Below, piece after piece: positions 1-9,233 of a DNA stretch of 64,000 bases. The DNA lies in contig CAXXEH010000003.1 in assembly GCA_963677935.2 (NCBI GenBank), positions 2,170,001-2,234,000 on the forward strand. The letters run 5' to 3'. Each line of letters starts with the position of its first letter. The first letter of the stretch is position 1. The notes below the pieces were generated by a model. That model saw nothing but the letters and a program-made list of their open reading frames with translations, was not told the origin of the DNA and did no database searches. Source of the stretch: JAAFHB01 sp963677935 (GTDB taxonomy: Bacteria > Bacteroidota > Bacteroidia > Bacteroidales > Prolixibacteraceae). Both the position numbers and the translations under genes were made by a program.

Positions 1-192
1 TGGGACTCCCCGCTCAATTTTGGGGAACTGGTGGATTGGTGCCGGAAAGAAACCCCCGGTCCACGCCTAACGGGATTTCTTCAAACCCCTTGGTATCCAA
101 CCCTTGAACCCTTCCGTGACAAGCATCTCCAGACAATTGAAAATGTTGCTGGAGCCATTCTAAAATATGAATACCAATCAATATTAAAATAA
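1..192 (+). CDS. C-terminal end of an unidentified protein (gene cut by window start)
   Basis: Frame 1 is open from the first base to a TAA at 190-192 and gives 63 residues. The tail contains GFLQTPWYPTLEPFRD and ends in a lysine-rich stretch. The aromatic, tryptophan-rich tail recalls the end of TIM-barrel glycoside hydrolases (GH20-like), but that is only an impression. The next gene starts 6 bases later on the same strand, so the two are probably cotranscribed. No function is claimed. Confidence 0.6.
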   Translation, partial: WDSPLNFGELVDWCRKETPGPRLTGFLQTPWYPTLEPFRDKHLQTIENVAGAILKYEYQSILK

Positions 193-198
193 ATTACC

Positions 199-1479
199 AT
201 GACATTAATGAAACGTAGATCTTTTGTGAAAAGTACAGCAGCTGTTTCAGCCTTTTCCATTTTAAAACCGGATATCGCATTTGGTTCCAAAAACAATTCT
301 GCTATCCGGATGGGATTCATCGGATGCGGCCATAGGGGCACCGGCGTTATTAAGGCAATGTCTTCAAACACAAATATCCATATTCTGGCATTGGCAGACC
401 TGTTTGACGACAAATTAGTGCTCGCCAGGGAAACTTTAAATAAATGTAATGCCACAAAAGGATTGACCGAAATCCCAAAAGAAAATATATTCCGGGGCTC
501 AAATGCCTATCTTAAATTATTGGATAACAAAAATATAGATGCAGTCCTGATTGCTACTCCCGCCTATGCACATCCACTTATTTTGGAAGCAGCAGTTGCC
601 GCAGGGAAACATACCTATTGCGAAAAACCAGCTGCTATTGACATCGATGGTTGCAAAAGAATTCTTAGGGTGAGCGAAAATTCAAATGGTAAACTCAGCA
701 TGGTTATTGGCTTTCAGATTCGCTATGCAACACCTTATGTTGAAATGGTTAAAAGAATCCATCGGGGTGACATTGGCGATTTGATCAGTGCTCAGATTTA
801 TTACTTTTCTTCGGGTATACCACTCAATCCACATACGGGAATGTCGTATGATGAAGCACGCATCCGAAACCATTTTCATTTCAATGAACTTTCCGGAGGA
901 ATATTGTTAGATCAGGCTATTCACGTCATCGATGTTTGTAACTGGGCTTTGCAAGGTACGCCTCTTCATGCAATTGGCGCCGGTGGAAAGAAAGGTTGCA
1001 TGGATTTTGGGAATGCCTGGACAAACTATCAGGTTCTTTACAAATATCCGAATGATGTCAATGTAAGCGTTCATTCAACACAGCTTGGCAACAGCTTTGG
1101 CGATGTGTGTGCAAGGTTTGTCGGAACAAAAGGTATTGCCGAAGCACATTATTCGGGCGGAGTTTTTATTAGTGGTGAAAATGAATGGGACTCAGGAGTG
1201 TTAAGAAGTGCCGTTGCGCTTACCCCTCAGCAAATTGCGTCAGGAACCTCAAGCTCATCTCTTGACGATGCCGACAAGAATAAAGGAAAATCATTTATTA
1301 ACAGCATAGTGACAGGTCAATATATCAATCAGCTTCGGCCTGCGTGCGATTCAACCCTGACTGCCATTCTGGGAAGAGAGGCTGCAACGAGACAAGAACT
1401 TGTTAAATGGGATGAGATTGATTTATCAACAGAAAAAATTGATCCCCAATTAGATTTGACCCAATTCGATAAAAAATAA
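199..1479 (+). CDS. Gfo/Idh/MocA family oxidoreductase with Tat-type leader
   Basis: 426 residues. The N terminus has a twin-arginine leader (KRRSFVK followed by an alanine-rich segment), so export across the inner membrane is likely. A Rossmann fold starts near residue 38 with GFIGCGHRGTG, and the family signature EKP (CEKPAA) is near residue 142. The C-terminal half is the alpha/beta substrate domain. Family members oxidise or reduce sugars and cyclitols with NAD(P). ATG at 208 is an equally good start, giving MKRRSFVK directly. It lies between a gene fragment and a secreted TIM-barrel protein, which fits carbohydrate processing. The substrate cannot be read from sequence. Confidence 0.88.
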   Translation: MTLMKRRSFVKSTAAVSAFSILKPDIAFGSKNNSAIRMGFIGCGHRGTGVIKAMSSNTNIHILALADLFDDKLVLARETLNKCNATKGLTEIPKENIFRGSNAYLKLLDNKNIDAVLIATPAYAHPLILEAAVAAGKHTYCEKPAAIDIDGCKRILRVSENSNGKLSMVIGFQIRYATPYVEMVKRIHRGDIGDLISAQIYYFSSGIPLNPHTGMSYDEARIRNHFHFNELSGGILLDQAIHVIDVCNWALQGTPLHAIGAGGKKGCMDFGNAWTNYQVLYKYPNDVNVSVHSTQLGNSFGDVCARFVGTKGIAEAHYSGGVFISGENEWDSGVLRSAVALTPQQIASGTSSSSLDDADKNKGKSFINSIVTGQYINQLRPACDSTLTAILGREAATRQELVKWDEIDLSTEKIDPQLDLTQFDKK

Positions 1480-1528
1480 CAAGGTCATTGATTCGCGGAA
1501 AATCTGCCAGCTGCAAGTTGCCAATTAC

Positions 1529-1544
1529 TCCCGAAGCTTCGGGA
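1529..1544. repeat. 16-bp perfect palindrome in the 1480-1605 spacer
   Basis: TCCCGAAGCTTCGGGA is a perfect palindrome in the 126-base spacer between two + strand genes. It has no following T-run, so it is a poor intrinsic terminator. It is preceded by a GCCAGCTGCAAGTTGCCA-like stretch that recalls the hairpin near 62.1 kb. It could be a dispersed intergenic repeat or an RNA processing site. Confidence 0.4.
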
Positions 1545-1605
1545 CAACGAGTGCTAAATTTATATTATCCATAGTAAACGTCGTAGAACCACAAATTATA
1601 TACAA

Positions 1606-2526
1606 ATGAACCGGATAAAATACCTACTACTTATTTCAATTGTTCTGGTAATATCAAACATCTCTTTTTCAGCAGAAAATAAACCAATCGCAAATGACTC
1701 CGTGAAACTGAACAATATTTCGTTTGGTGTAATCGTCAGTGGGAATAAACCAGAAGAAGAGTTTAAGCGGATTAAAGAGCTTGGATTTTCCCATTGTCAA
1801 TTGGCTGTTTCCGAATATTCGCCAGAATTGGCCAGGAGATTAATTGAATCAATGGAGAAATACAAAGTCCATCCAACGACACTAATTTGCATGGGGCCCG
1901 GGAAATATGCATGGAATTTTACATATGGTCCGGCAACGATTGGGCTGATCCCCCGGGAATTCAGAAAAGCACGGATTAAACGGTTACACGAGGGGATTGA
2001 TTTCTGCAAATTAGTTGGCATTCCTGCAGTACATGCCCATTTTGGATTTATTCCTGAAAATCCAAAAGATTCGCTCTATATCGAATTCATTCAAATAATG
2101 AAAGAAATTGGGCAATATGCCTTGAGCCGTTGTGTGGACATCTATTTTGAAACAGGGCAGGAAACACCTGTCACGCTACTTCGGGCCATAACTGACATCG
2201 GTACCGGAAATATATTTATCAACTGTGATCTTGCCAATCTGGTGATGTATGGGAAGTCAAATTCATTGGACGGACTAAAACTGTTGAACAAATATGTTAA
2301 GGCATTCCACGCCAAAGACGGTAAGTACCCTACAAACCCCTATGAATTAGGAAAGGAAGTGCCGATTCCACAAGGTGAAGTTAATTTTCCTGCAATTGTT
2401 GCCTACTTAAAGCAGATCAATTTTAAGGGGAATATTACGATTGAATACGAGATTGCAGAGAAGAATTATGATTATATCGTAAAAACAAAAAACTATTTGG
2501 AAAAACTATTTTTATCCATTAACTAA
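1606..2526 (+). CDS. secreted sugar phosphate isomerase/epimerase-like TIM-barrel protein
   Basis: 306 residues with a Sec signal peptide (MNRIKYLLLISIVLVISNISFSA). The rest fits the xylose-isomerase-like TIM-barrel family (AP endonuclease 2 fold): strand-end motifs such as HAHFGF, FETGQET and FHAKDG occur in the expected order, and the chain ends with a GNITIEYE strand. These residues usually bind a divalent metal. The family covers sugar and hydroxypyruvate isomerases and 3-keto-sugar processing enzymes, often next to Gfo/Idh/MocA genes as here. It ends 23 bases before the next gene, so an operon is likely. Substrate unknown. Confidence 0.82.
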   Translation: MNRIKYLLLISIVLVISNISFSAENKPIANDSVKLNNISFGVIVSGNKPEEEFKRIKELGFSHCQLAVSEYSPELARRLIESMEKYKVHPTTLICMGPGKYAWNFTYGPATIGLIPREFRKARIKRLHEGIDFCKLVGIPAVHAHFGFIPENPKDSLYIEFIQIMKEIGQYALSRCVDIYFETGQETPVTLLRAITDIGTGNIFINCDLANLVMYGKSNSLDGLKLLNKYVKAFHAKDGKYPTNPYELGKEVPIPQGEVNFPAIVAYLKQINFKGNITIEYEIAEKNYDYIVKTKNYLEKLFLSIN

Positions 2527-2549
2527 TTTACTTTCAGGTGAATAATTTG

Positions 2550-5500
2550 ATGTTTAATAAATATTTGCGGAAGAGTTCCAGGGGCGCTATTCTTGTACTC
2601 CTGATCTCAAACTTTGGATGTACCAACCTCTCAACCAAATCAAAGGAGGACTATACCGAAAGTCGGCAGGTGTTGTATATAAGCAATTCAGATTCTGGAT
2701 TGGTACTCCAACCAGGCAAAACCCAAAATTTCACCTTTGATTTCGGTAAAAAGAATTACCCGGTCAGACAATCCATCAGAGTAACTGGATATTGTGTTTT
2801 ACCTCAACCATTTACCCGACGGGGCGAACAAACGTTTCGCAATTTCTCTTTCCATATCGACGACTACCTCGATTCTGTAAACACATATCATGAAAAATAT
2901 TCACTTGTTTTCAAGGGCAATGGAGAAGAGCTGGAACGGAATGCTTTTTACAGACTTTCAGAGGATGAATTAAGCCCCTTCAAAGGCAAAAAGATAAAAG
3001 TTGAGATTCCTGTAAAAACCGCTGCGTTGGATGTACCTGATAACGGATACCTACAGCTTGAACTACAGATTTTCCGGAAAAAGGGTGATCGTCACCCGGA
3101 TGATATCTACGATAACGCAGATCAAATCAGCATAATCAAGATTCCGGTCAATTATCCGGAATGGTCTGTTATTTCAGATGAAATTAAAGTCCCGTCAGAT
3201 ATTGCCTGTATGCTGTTCAAATTAGGGAGTAAGAATATTTCCGGTCAGTGCCATTTGGGTACCCTCTGCATCTCCAGTGGTAGAACGTCCTTCAAGCTCC
3301 TCCCCTTTCAGCCATATCAGAAAGATGGTAAAAACTGGATTGGCGAAAACCTGTCATCAAAAGAGTGGCCTGAATTTGAATTCAGCGTTAACAATAGCTC
3401 TTTCTTCAACGGGAAAGTTTTCGACAGGGCTTCCAAAGTCGGCGAGTTTACGGTTGAACTTCCGAAACCCCTAAACGGGAAGGGTGAGCTAAAGATCAGA
3501 CTGAAAGATGGCTTTCCAGCCCGATATCCTTACGCCATCAAAACAGTTGAACTGCTCGAAAACAGTGCCCGTGATTTTGAGGTGGTGGCAATACCTCAGT
3601 TCGTTCAATCCAATAAGAAATTTGCTCTTTTGGTAGAGATAAACCGTCCGGGAACAATGCTGAATATTCAAACCAGCAAAAACATATCTTCTGTCGAAAA
3701 CACCAGACAATTTGACAAACCCGGACTCTACACTTTGGTATTCAATGCTTATGAGCCATGTTTAGATCAATCAATAAACATCTCTGATGGAAAACGGGAA
3801 GTAAAATATCCCATTCAACAGATTCTGGACAAAAAGGACGACCATGTGTATATTTCCGATGGAGATGATATTTACATTGATAAAAACCTCAGAAAATTCG
3901 CTGATTACCTCACCTGGTATCTGCGTGAAGGAATTGGAAACGCTTTTTGCTGGCGTCCTTCCGAACAATGGAGCTACCCAAAGGTAGCGAATCACGACTT
4001 TTACCGTCAATCGCTTAGAATTCTTAATGACCTGCAGATGACCTATTCGTTAATGATTGAAGGTAGGACGATTACAGGGAGAAACATTAATCCCGAAGAA
4101 GATTGGATGAAAGGTCCCTTATATATGGGACGACAGTCTCACGAAAATGATGGCGGCTACTACTATTGGGGCCACTTCACCTGGGAATGGCTCCATTCTG
4201 ATCTGACAGCTAAATACCGGCCGCAAGGGGGGATTTTCGCAAAAAACAGACCGATCAGGAACGGAAAAGGGATATTTGTCTTCTACAATCCATATCAGTT
4301 AAAAAGTATGGAAGATGGTCCAAAATACTTTGTAGAAAACCTCAGCAAGGCAAAAGGACAAAGTATCAGGCATACAGGACCGTCTACGATGTTCAGGTAT
4401 CTGTTTCAGGCCGGATATAATTGGGTCGGCGCTGAACAGATGTATGGTCCGGAGGAGACCATCATGTCGTCGGTCAGAGGCGCCAGCAGGGCATACGGGA
4501 AGGTTGATTATGGCACACATCTGGCCACCCAATGGGGGTCAGGACCGATCAATGTTCCTGAGCATGCCACTCGCCTTTTCCTGTCGCTCGCAATTTCCTA
4601 TATACATGGTGCTACACACCTCAACACAGAAGATGGTTTGTGGAACACAGAAGCCGGAATTGACCGGTTCAGCAAACCGGGACAGGAACATATTAAAGCC
4701 CAGCGGGATATGTACCAATACATTCAAACGCACGAAAGAAGAGGGACCCTCTTTACTCCGATTGCCGTTTTTCAGGGGAGAAACGATGGATGGAAATGTT
4801 TTGGGCGCGATAATGTCTGGGGGCAAAAAAATAAAGAATGGAGTTTCGGTGTTGCAGAAGAGAGCTTTGACCTGCTCAATGTATTTTATCCGGGGAACAA
4901 ATTAGCCCCAATCTACAAATTTCCAACCCCAAAATCCCCTCAGGGATGGTATTCCGCGACCCCATACGGACTAATTGATCTATTGCCAGTTGAAGCCCCT
5001 CCGGAAATACTCGAAAATTATAAGGCCATTGCATTTTTGGGATGGAATAGTTACAATGAAGATGATTTTATACGTTTAACCAACTTTGTAAAAACAGGTA
5101 AAACTTTAGTATTGACAGGAGCACACCTGAATACCGGATTGGTGCACAACGGACCAATCCTATTCCCAAAAAGTGACGGGATTTTAAAAGAACTGCTCGG
5201 AGAAAATTTCAGAACTGCAACCCAATCTTACGAAAATAAAGCTGGAGAAGGGAAAGTCATCTTCTTTCCTGAGAAAAAATACCCGGCTGATGTTTCGGTA
5301 AAGGAGTCCTATAAGAAAGTGCTGAAAGAGATTGGTAAAATGGCTATTGCAGATGAAAACCATAAAGGTTGGATTGAAGATTCACCCAACATCGAATTTG
5401 CTCCATGGGACTGGAAAGATAAAAATCACAGGACCATTTATCTTCTCAACATCGACTGGTGGAGCGACACCATTGTTCATAAAGCAATCCTTGCGCTTGG

Positions 5501-5753
5501 AAATCGCCGGTTTCACATCGACGTGAGGAGAAATTTCCTCGAAACAATCACCGTTTCAGAAGGCGTGGCCGTGATGCCCTGCAGCATGACGACAGATATT
5601 CTGGGGATGGAGATCAAAGGGAAAGTTTGTATGGTGACCTTCCAGTCTACCGGAAAAGATCAGCTTAAAATTTATAATGAAAATAATGCCGAAATAAAAA
5701 CTATTGAAATAAAAAAACCTGGAATTCAGTCAATTGAATTTACATTTTACTAA
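2550..5753 (+). CDS. large lipoprotein, putative carbohydrate-active enzyme
   Basis: 1067 residues from ATG 2550, chosen because AGGTGA lies just upstream; GTG 2538 is possible and adds four residues. The signal ends in a lipobox-like ISNFGC, so it should be membrane anchored. Residues ~50-430 look beta-rich. The middle (~430-830) is rich in Trp and Tyr with segments such as YYYWGHFTWEWL and HLNTEDGLW, typical of a TIM-barrel hydrolase active site. A later segment (AIAFLGWNSYNEDDF, TGKTLVLTGAH) resembles the glutamine-amidotransferase-like trimerisation domain of beta-galactosidases. I cannot assign a CAZy family. Its neighbours are sugar-processing genes. Confidence 0.72.
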   Translation: MFNKYLRKSSRGAILVLLISNFGCTNLSTKSKEDYTESRQVLYISNSDSGLVLQPGKTQNFTFDFGKKNYPVRQSIRVTGYCVLPQPFTRRGEQTFRNFSFHIDDYLDSVNTYHEKYSLVFKGNGEELERNAFYRLSEDELSPFKGKKIKVEIPVKTAALDVPDNGYLQLELQIFRKKGDRHPDDIYDNADQISIIKIPVNYPEWSVISDEIKVPSDIACMLFKLGSKNISGQCHLGTLCISSGRTSFKLLPFQPYQKDGKNWIGENLSSKEWPEFEFSVNNSSFFNGKVFDRASKVGEFTVELPKPLNGKGELKIRLKDGFPARYPYAIKTVELLENSARDFEVVAIPQFVQSNKKFALLVEINRPGTMLNIQTSKNISSVENTRQFDKPGLYTLVFNAYEPCLDQSINISDGKREVKYPIQQILDKKDDHVYISDGDDIYIDKNLRKFADYLTWYLREGIGNAFCWRPSEQWSYPKVANHDFYRQSLRILNDLQMTYSLMIEGRTITGRNINPEEDWMKGPLYMGRQSHENDGGYYYWGHFTWEWLHSDLTAKYRPQGGIFAKNRPIRNGKGIFVFYNPYQLKSMEDGPKYFVENLSKAKGQSIRHTGPSTMFRYLFQAGYNWVGAEQMYGPEETIMSSVRGASRAYGKVDYGTHLATQWGSGPINVPEHATRLFLSLAISYIHGATHLNTEDGLWNTEAGIDRFSKPGQEHIKAQRDMYQYIQTHERRGTLFTPIAVFQGRNDGWKCFGRDNVWGQKNKEWSFGVAEESFDLLNVFYPGNKLAPIYKFPTPKSPQGWYSATPYGLIDLLPVEAPPEILENYKAIAFLGWNSYNEDDFIRLTNFVKTGKTLVLTGAHLNTGLVHNGPILFPKSDGILKELLGENFRTATQSYENKAGEGKVIFFPEKKYPADVSVKESYKKVLKEIGKMAIADENHKGWIEDSPNIEFAPWDWKDKNHRTIYLLNIDWWSDTIVHKAILALGNRRFHIDVRRNFLETITVSEGVAVMPCSMTTDILGMEIKGKVCMVTFQSTGKDQLKIYNENNAEIKTIEIKKPGIQSIEFTFY

Positions 5754-5770
5754 TTATTAATCATTTGAAT

Positions 5771-6628
5771 ATGAATACGAAAGACTTTCCGGTTATTGAT
5801 GCCCATTTACATCTTTGGGATACCACAAAATTCAGATATCCATGGCTGGATGATATTCCAGCTTTAAACAAACCATTTTCGCTTGATGATTATAACAGGG
5901 CATGTGGCGACATCAAAGTTGAAAAAATGGTTTTTATGCAATGTGAATGTCTCACATCCCAATATCTACAGGAAGTAGAATGGATTACAGAATTAGCTAA
6001 GACCGATTCCAGAATAGAGGGAATTATTTCGTGGGCGCCTCTGGAAAAAGGAGAAGCTGTCCGTCCGGAGCTTGAATTATTGAAAAATAACAGACTGGTA
6101 AAAGGGGTACGACAAATTATTCAAATTGAACCTGATCCGGAATTTTGTCTTAAACCTGATTTTATCATTGGTGTAAATATGTTATCGGAATATGACCTGA
6201 CCTTTGATATCTGCATTTCTTATTTACACAATAAAAATGTGATCAGGTTTTTAAAGAAATGTCCGGATGTACCGATGATAATCGATCATATTGGTAAGCC
6301 GAATATTAAAGGCAAGGTCCTTGATCCCTGGCGGGATGAAATAACTGAAATCGCCGGATTTCCAAATGTTTATTGCAAATTATCCAGTTTGGCAACTGAA
6401 GCTGATCATCTGAACTGGACCATAAACGATTTCCGCCCCTATGTTGACCACCTGATAAAGTGCTTTGGATTCGATCGCCTTGTATTTGCCTCCGACTGGC
6501 CTGTTTCTTCCTTAGCCGCAACTATTCCAACCTGTGTGGAGACGCTAAATACAATTCTTGAAGGGTGTTCCGATACAGAGTTGGAAAAAGTCTATTACCG
6601 CAATGCATTGAATTTTTACCGGATCTGA
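5771..6628 (+). CDS. amidohydrolase-2 family lactonase-like hydrolase
   Basis: About 285 residues from ATG 5771. The sequence opens with the metal-binding motif DAHLHLW and has the family hallmarks MIIDHIGKP and FASDWPVS, plus an N-terminal FRYPWL segment. This is the TIM-barrel group containing L-fuconolactonase, L-rhamnono-lactonase and 2-pyrone-4,6-dicarboxylate hydrolase. The likely role is opening a sugar lactone to the acid in the cytoplasm; no signal peptide is seen. It closes the first gene group and is followed by a regulatory spacer leading into the transporter operon. The exact lactone is inferred, not shown. Confidence 0.82.
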   Translation: MNTKDFPVIDAHLHLWDTTKFRYPWLDDIPALNKPFSLDDYNRACGDIKVEKMVFMQCECLTSQYLQEVEWITELAKTDSRIEGIISWAPLEKGEAVRPELELLKNNRLVKGVRQIIQIEPDPEFCLKPDFIIGVNMLSEYDLTFDICISYLHNKNVIRFLKKCPDVPMIIDHIGKPNIKGKVLDPWRDEITEIAGFPNVYCKLSSLATEADHLNWTINDFRPYVDHLIKCFGFDRLVFASDWPVSSLAATIPTCVETLNTILEGCSDTELEKVYYRNALNFYRI

Positions 6629-6673
6629 TTAAAAAATGCCACATTAGGCATCAATCTACCAGTGAATTCATGA

Positions 6674-6761
6674 ATATGATACAATCATACTCATAAGCAA
6701 TATATATCTGCGAATAAATTGTAAAATAGTATCACTCATGCAATGAAAAGTATTATATACT
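6674..6761 (+). promoter_or_regulatory. shared ~88-bp operator/promoter element, copy 1
   Basis: This stretch aligns, in reverse complement, with 26948-27034. I count about 72 of 88 matching positions with one gap, including an exact 26-base block at 6736-6761 that begins TCATGCAATGAAAAG. Copy 1 lies upstream of the RhaT-like operon. Copy 2 lies upstream of the - strand glycosidase operon in the same orientation relative to its genes. An AraC-type regulator is encoded directly beside copy 2 and is the likely binding protein. The remaining spacer to 6927 shows no gene. Confidence 0.75.
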
Positions 6762-6927
6762 GGTTGCTATTTAAAGTATTATTACATAGTCAATTTGAGC
6801 GTTAAATATTTACTTGTTCAAAAGAAATTGCCATGACTGAATGAACACCATTAAAAGGAAGGGTATGACTAATTTATCACTACCTGATTCGTTTAATAAG
6901 TCCGATCATAACTAAAACAAAACCACC

Positions 6928-7956
6928 ATGAGTAATTTTACCCTATCAATTCTCTTAGTTCTCCTTGCAGGTTTCTTTCAGGGAACCTTCGGACTGGGTA
7001 TGAAGAAATTTTCTCCCGTTTGGGAATCGTACTGGTTCATATTTTCAATTACCGGTTTAATACTCATCCCTTTCATTTGGGCAAGAATCTTTATTCCTGA
7101 TGTCTTTGGCGCCATTAGCGTTTTGCCGGCCGGAACAATTCTCTACTCGATTTTATTTGGAGCAATGTGGGGAATGAGTGCGATCTTATTTGGATTGGCG
7201 ATCAATTATGTTGGGGTTTCATTGTCATTCGGAATATGTATGAGTACCGGTGCGTCGTTAGGTTCACTCCTGCCTTTATTCCAAATTGAAAATTATAGCG
7301 CCAAGCCTTCCTTCCCATTTATTATCGTGGGATTAATAATCATGATAATAGGAGTTATCCTGATTTCCTATGCAGGAAGTTTACGAAACAGATTACAATC
7401 TTTGGAAGACAGTAATAAATCGGGGATCAAAAAAGGGGTATTTTTCCAGCTTGGAATTTTGTTCTCTGTTGCTGCAGGCGTGGGCGCTGCATTACAAAAC
7501 ATTAGCTTTACCAGTGCAGCACCTGCTATAAATGCCGCGATTCAACAAGGAGTAGAACCGCAAAGTGCAAGTTTGGTCGCATGGATAGTCGTCCTTTTTG
7601 GCGGATTTATCCCCAATATTATCTATACGGTTTATCTGCTGATAAAAAATAAATCCTGGAATTCGCTGATTCAAAAAAAACCTGCCAGAATTTACCTGAT
7701 AGGTACCATTACCGGATTCTGCTGGTTTGCAGCATTAGGTGTTTATGGACAGAGCGCCGCACTTATGGGAGAAATGGGCCCTGTCATCTGTTGGACCATG
7801 TTTTTTGCAATTTCACTTATTGTCAGCAGTTTTTGGGGAATCCAGGCAGGTGAATGGAAAGGTACAAAATCGCCGTTCAAAGTTCTTATTCTTGGAAATC
7901 TTGTTTTAATCATCTCCTGGGTTATCCTGGGATATGCAAATACATTAACAAATTAA
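6928..7956 (+). CDS. RhaT-like sugar:proton symporter
   Basis: 342 residues with about ten hydrophobic segments. It matches the L-rhamnose/H+ symporter family: the N terminus LAGFFQGTFGLGMKKF and the internal GAMWGMSAILFGLAINYVG are characteristic. It should carry a sugar or sugar acid across the inner membrane with protons. It is the first gene of the long + strand operon, about 165 bases below the shared regulatory element. Rhamnose is one possible substrate, supported by the GH78 rhamnosidase at 42-44.7 kb, but no rhamnose isomerase or kinase is present, so the downstream route would be oxidative. Confidence 0.83.
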   Translation: MSNFTLSILLVLLAGFFQGTFGLGMKKFSPVWESYWFIFSITGLILIPFIWARIFIPDVFGAISVLPAGTILYSILFGAMWGMSAILFGLAINYVGVSLSFGICMSTGASLGSLLPLFQIENYSAKPSFPFIIVGLIIMIIGVILISYAGSLRNRLQSLEDSNKSGIKKGVFFQLGILFSVAAGVGAALQNISFTSAAPAINAAIQQGVEPQSASLVAWIVVLFGGFIPNIIYTVYLLIKNKSWNSLIQKKPARIYLIGTITGFCWFAALGVYGQSAALMGEMGPVICWTMFFAISLIVSSFWGIQAGEWKGTKSPFKVLILGNLVLIISWVILGYANTLTN

Positions 7957-7977
7957 ACCAACTGGGAGGAATTAAAA

Positions 7978-8739
7978 ATGAAACTAAAAGACAAAGTAGC
8001 GATTATAACAGGTTCTGCGAAAGGAATAGGTAAAGGGTGTGCCTTGGTTTTTGCAGAAGAGGGTGCAAATGTGGTAATTGTAGATATCGACGTCAAAGCC
8101 GGTGAACAGACCGTCAGTGAAATAGTCGAAAGAAACGGTAAAGCAATCTTTATTAAAACCGATTTAAGAAGTTCAGAAGAGGTGCAATCTATGATCGGAA
8201 GTGTTCTAAATACCTATGGGCAAATAGATATTTTATTCAATAACGCCGGTTATCATTACTCAAAAAATATTGAAGTTACCTCTGAGGAGGAGTGGGATTT
8301 TATAATCAACACCAACCTGAGGAGTGTCTTTCTGTGCAGTAAATACTCCATTCCACACCTCAGAAAAACCAAAGGTTGCATTATCAACATGAGTTCAATG
8401 GTCGGCCTTATCGGACAGTCGAATGCAGGGGCCTATTCGGCTTCAAAAGGGGGAATCGTTGCAATGACCAAAGGAATGGCGTTGGATTTTGCAAAGGATG
8501 GGATCAGGGTAAACTGCATATGCCCTGGTTGGGTAGAAACTCCTCTGGTGGAAGATTGGTTCAACCAGCAACCTGACCCTCAAAAAGCAAAAGAATATAT
8601 TTACAGTGTCCATCCACTAAACAGGATAGCCTCATCCGAGGAAATTGGAAAAGCTGCTGCATTTCTGGCATCTTCCGAAGCATCATTCATTACCGGAGTC
8701 GCAATGCCAGTGGATGGAGCGGTGAGTTTGGGATATTAA
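7978..8739 (+). CDS. SDR family oxidoreductase
   Basis: 253 residues, classical short-chain dehydrogenase. Visible motifs are the cofactor loop TGSAKGIGKG near 11-20, the NNAG motif at 88-91, catalytic Ser140 and the YSASK motif with Tyr153 and Lys157. The acidic residue at the end of beta-2 (VDID) suggests NAD+. It follows the transporter by 21 bases and has a strong GGGAGGAA ribosome-binding sequence. The likely role is oxidising a sugar or sugar acid after uptake. It is one of four SDR proteins in the two convergent operons. Confidence 0.88.
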   Translation: MKLKDKVAIITGSAKGIGKGCALVFAEEGANVVIVDIDVKAGEQTVSEIVERNGKAIFIKTDLRSSEEVQSMIGSVLNTYGQIDILFNNAGYHYSKNIEVTSEEEWDFIINTNLRSVFLCSKYSIPHLRKTKGCIINMSSMVGLIGQSNAGAYSASKGGIVAMTKGMALDFAKDGIRVNCICPGWVETPLVEDWFNQQPDPQKAKEYIYSVHPLNRIASSEEIGKAAAFLASSEASFITGVAMPVDGAVSLGY

Positions 8740-8767
8740 TTTAATTTAGAAACATAACTATTGCATA

Positions 8768-9196
8768 ATGATAACGAATCTTGAACATGTGGGACTCAGC
8801 GTTTCCAATCTTGACCGTTCGGTTGATTTTTATTGTAAGAACTTAAATTGTGAGGTAATCCGAATTATCGAAGCAAACCTTGAAAATAAACTTGGCACAG
8901 TCGTTGGATTAAACGGCTGCTCAGCCAGAATAGCCCATCTTAAAGCCGGAGAAAATATGCTTGAGCTGTTTGAATATAAGGTGCCTCTGGGTAAAAAACT
9001 ATCCAAAAATCACAAGCAGGCCGACCTGGGCTTTATACATGCCGGTTTTACCTCCACCAATGTCAGGGAAGATTACCAAACGATGAAAGGAAATGGCGTC
9101 CGTTTTGTGAGTGAACCTGTCGAATTTCGCCCAAATGTCTGGATCTGCTATTTCTTTGGTCCTGACGGCGAGGTTTGCGAAATTCGGGAAAGTTGA
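8768..9196 (+). CDS. VOC family protein (glyoxalase/methylmalonyl-CoA epimerase-like)
   Basis: 142 residues. It starts with the VOC pattern LEHVGLSVSNLDRSVDFY, with the metal-ligand His early, and ends with FFGPDGEVCEIRE, whose Glu is usually the last metal ligand. VOC enzymes are small metal-dependent lyases, isomerases or dioxygenases. The gene lies inside the catabolic operon, 28 bases after an SDR. The next coding frame overlaps its end if read from its most upstream possible start. The reaction is unassigned; isomerisation of a catabolic intermediate is plausible. Confidence 0.8.
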   Translation: MITNLEHVGLSVSNLDRSVDFYCKNLNCEVIRIIEANLENKLGTVVGLNGCSARIAHLKAGENMLELFEYKVPLGKKLSKNHKQADLGFIHAGFTSTNVREDYQTMKGNGVRFVSEPVEFRPNVWICYFFGPDGEVCEIRES

Positions 9197-9233
9197 GAAT
9201 ACAAATTTTTATGCAATTAAATCCTATTCAGAA

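Noticed and set aside
4444..4905. 153-residue frame inside the large lipoprotein gene
   Set aside because: Same strand, different frame, no domain; the lipoprotein frame is continuous through it.
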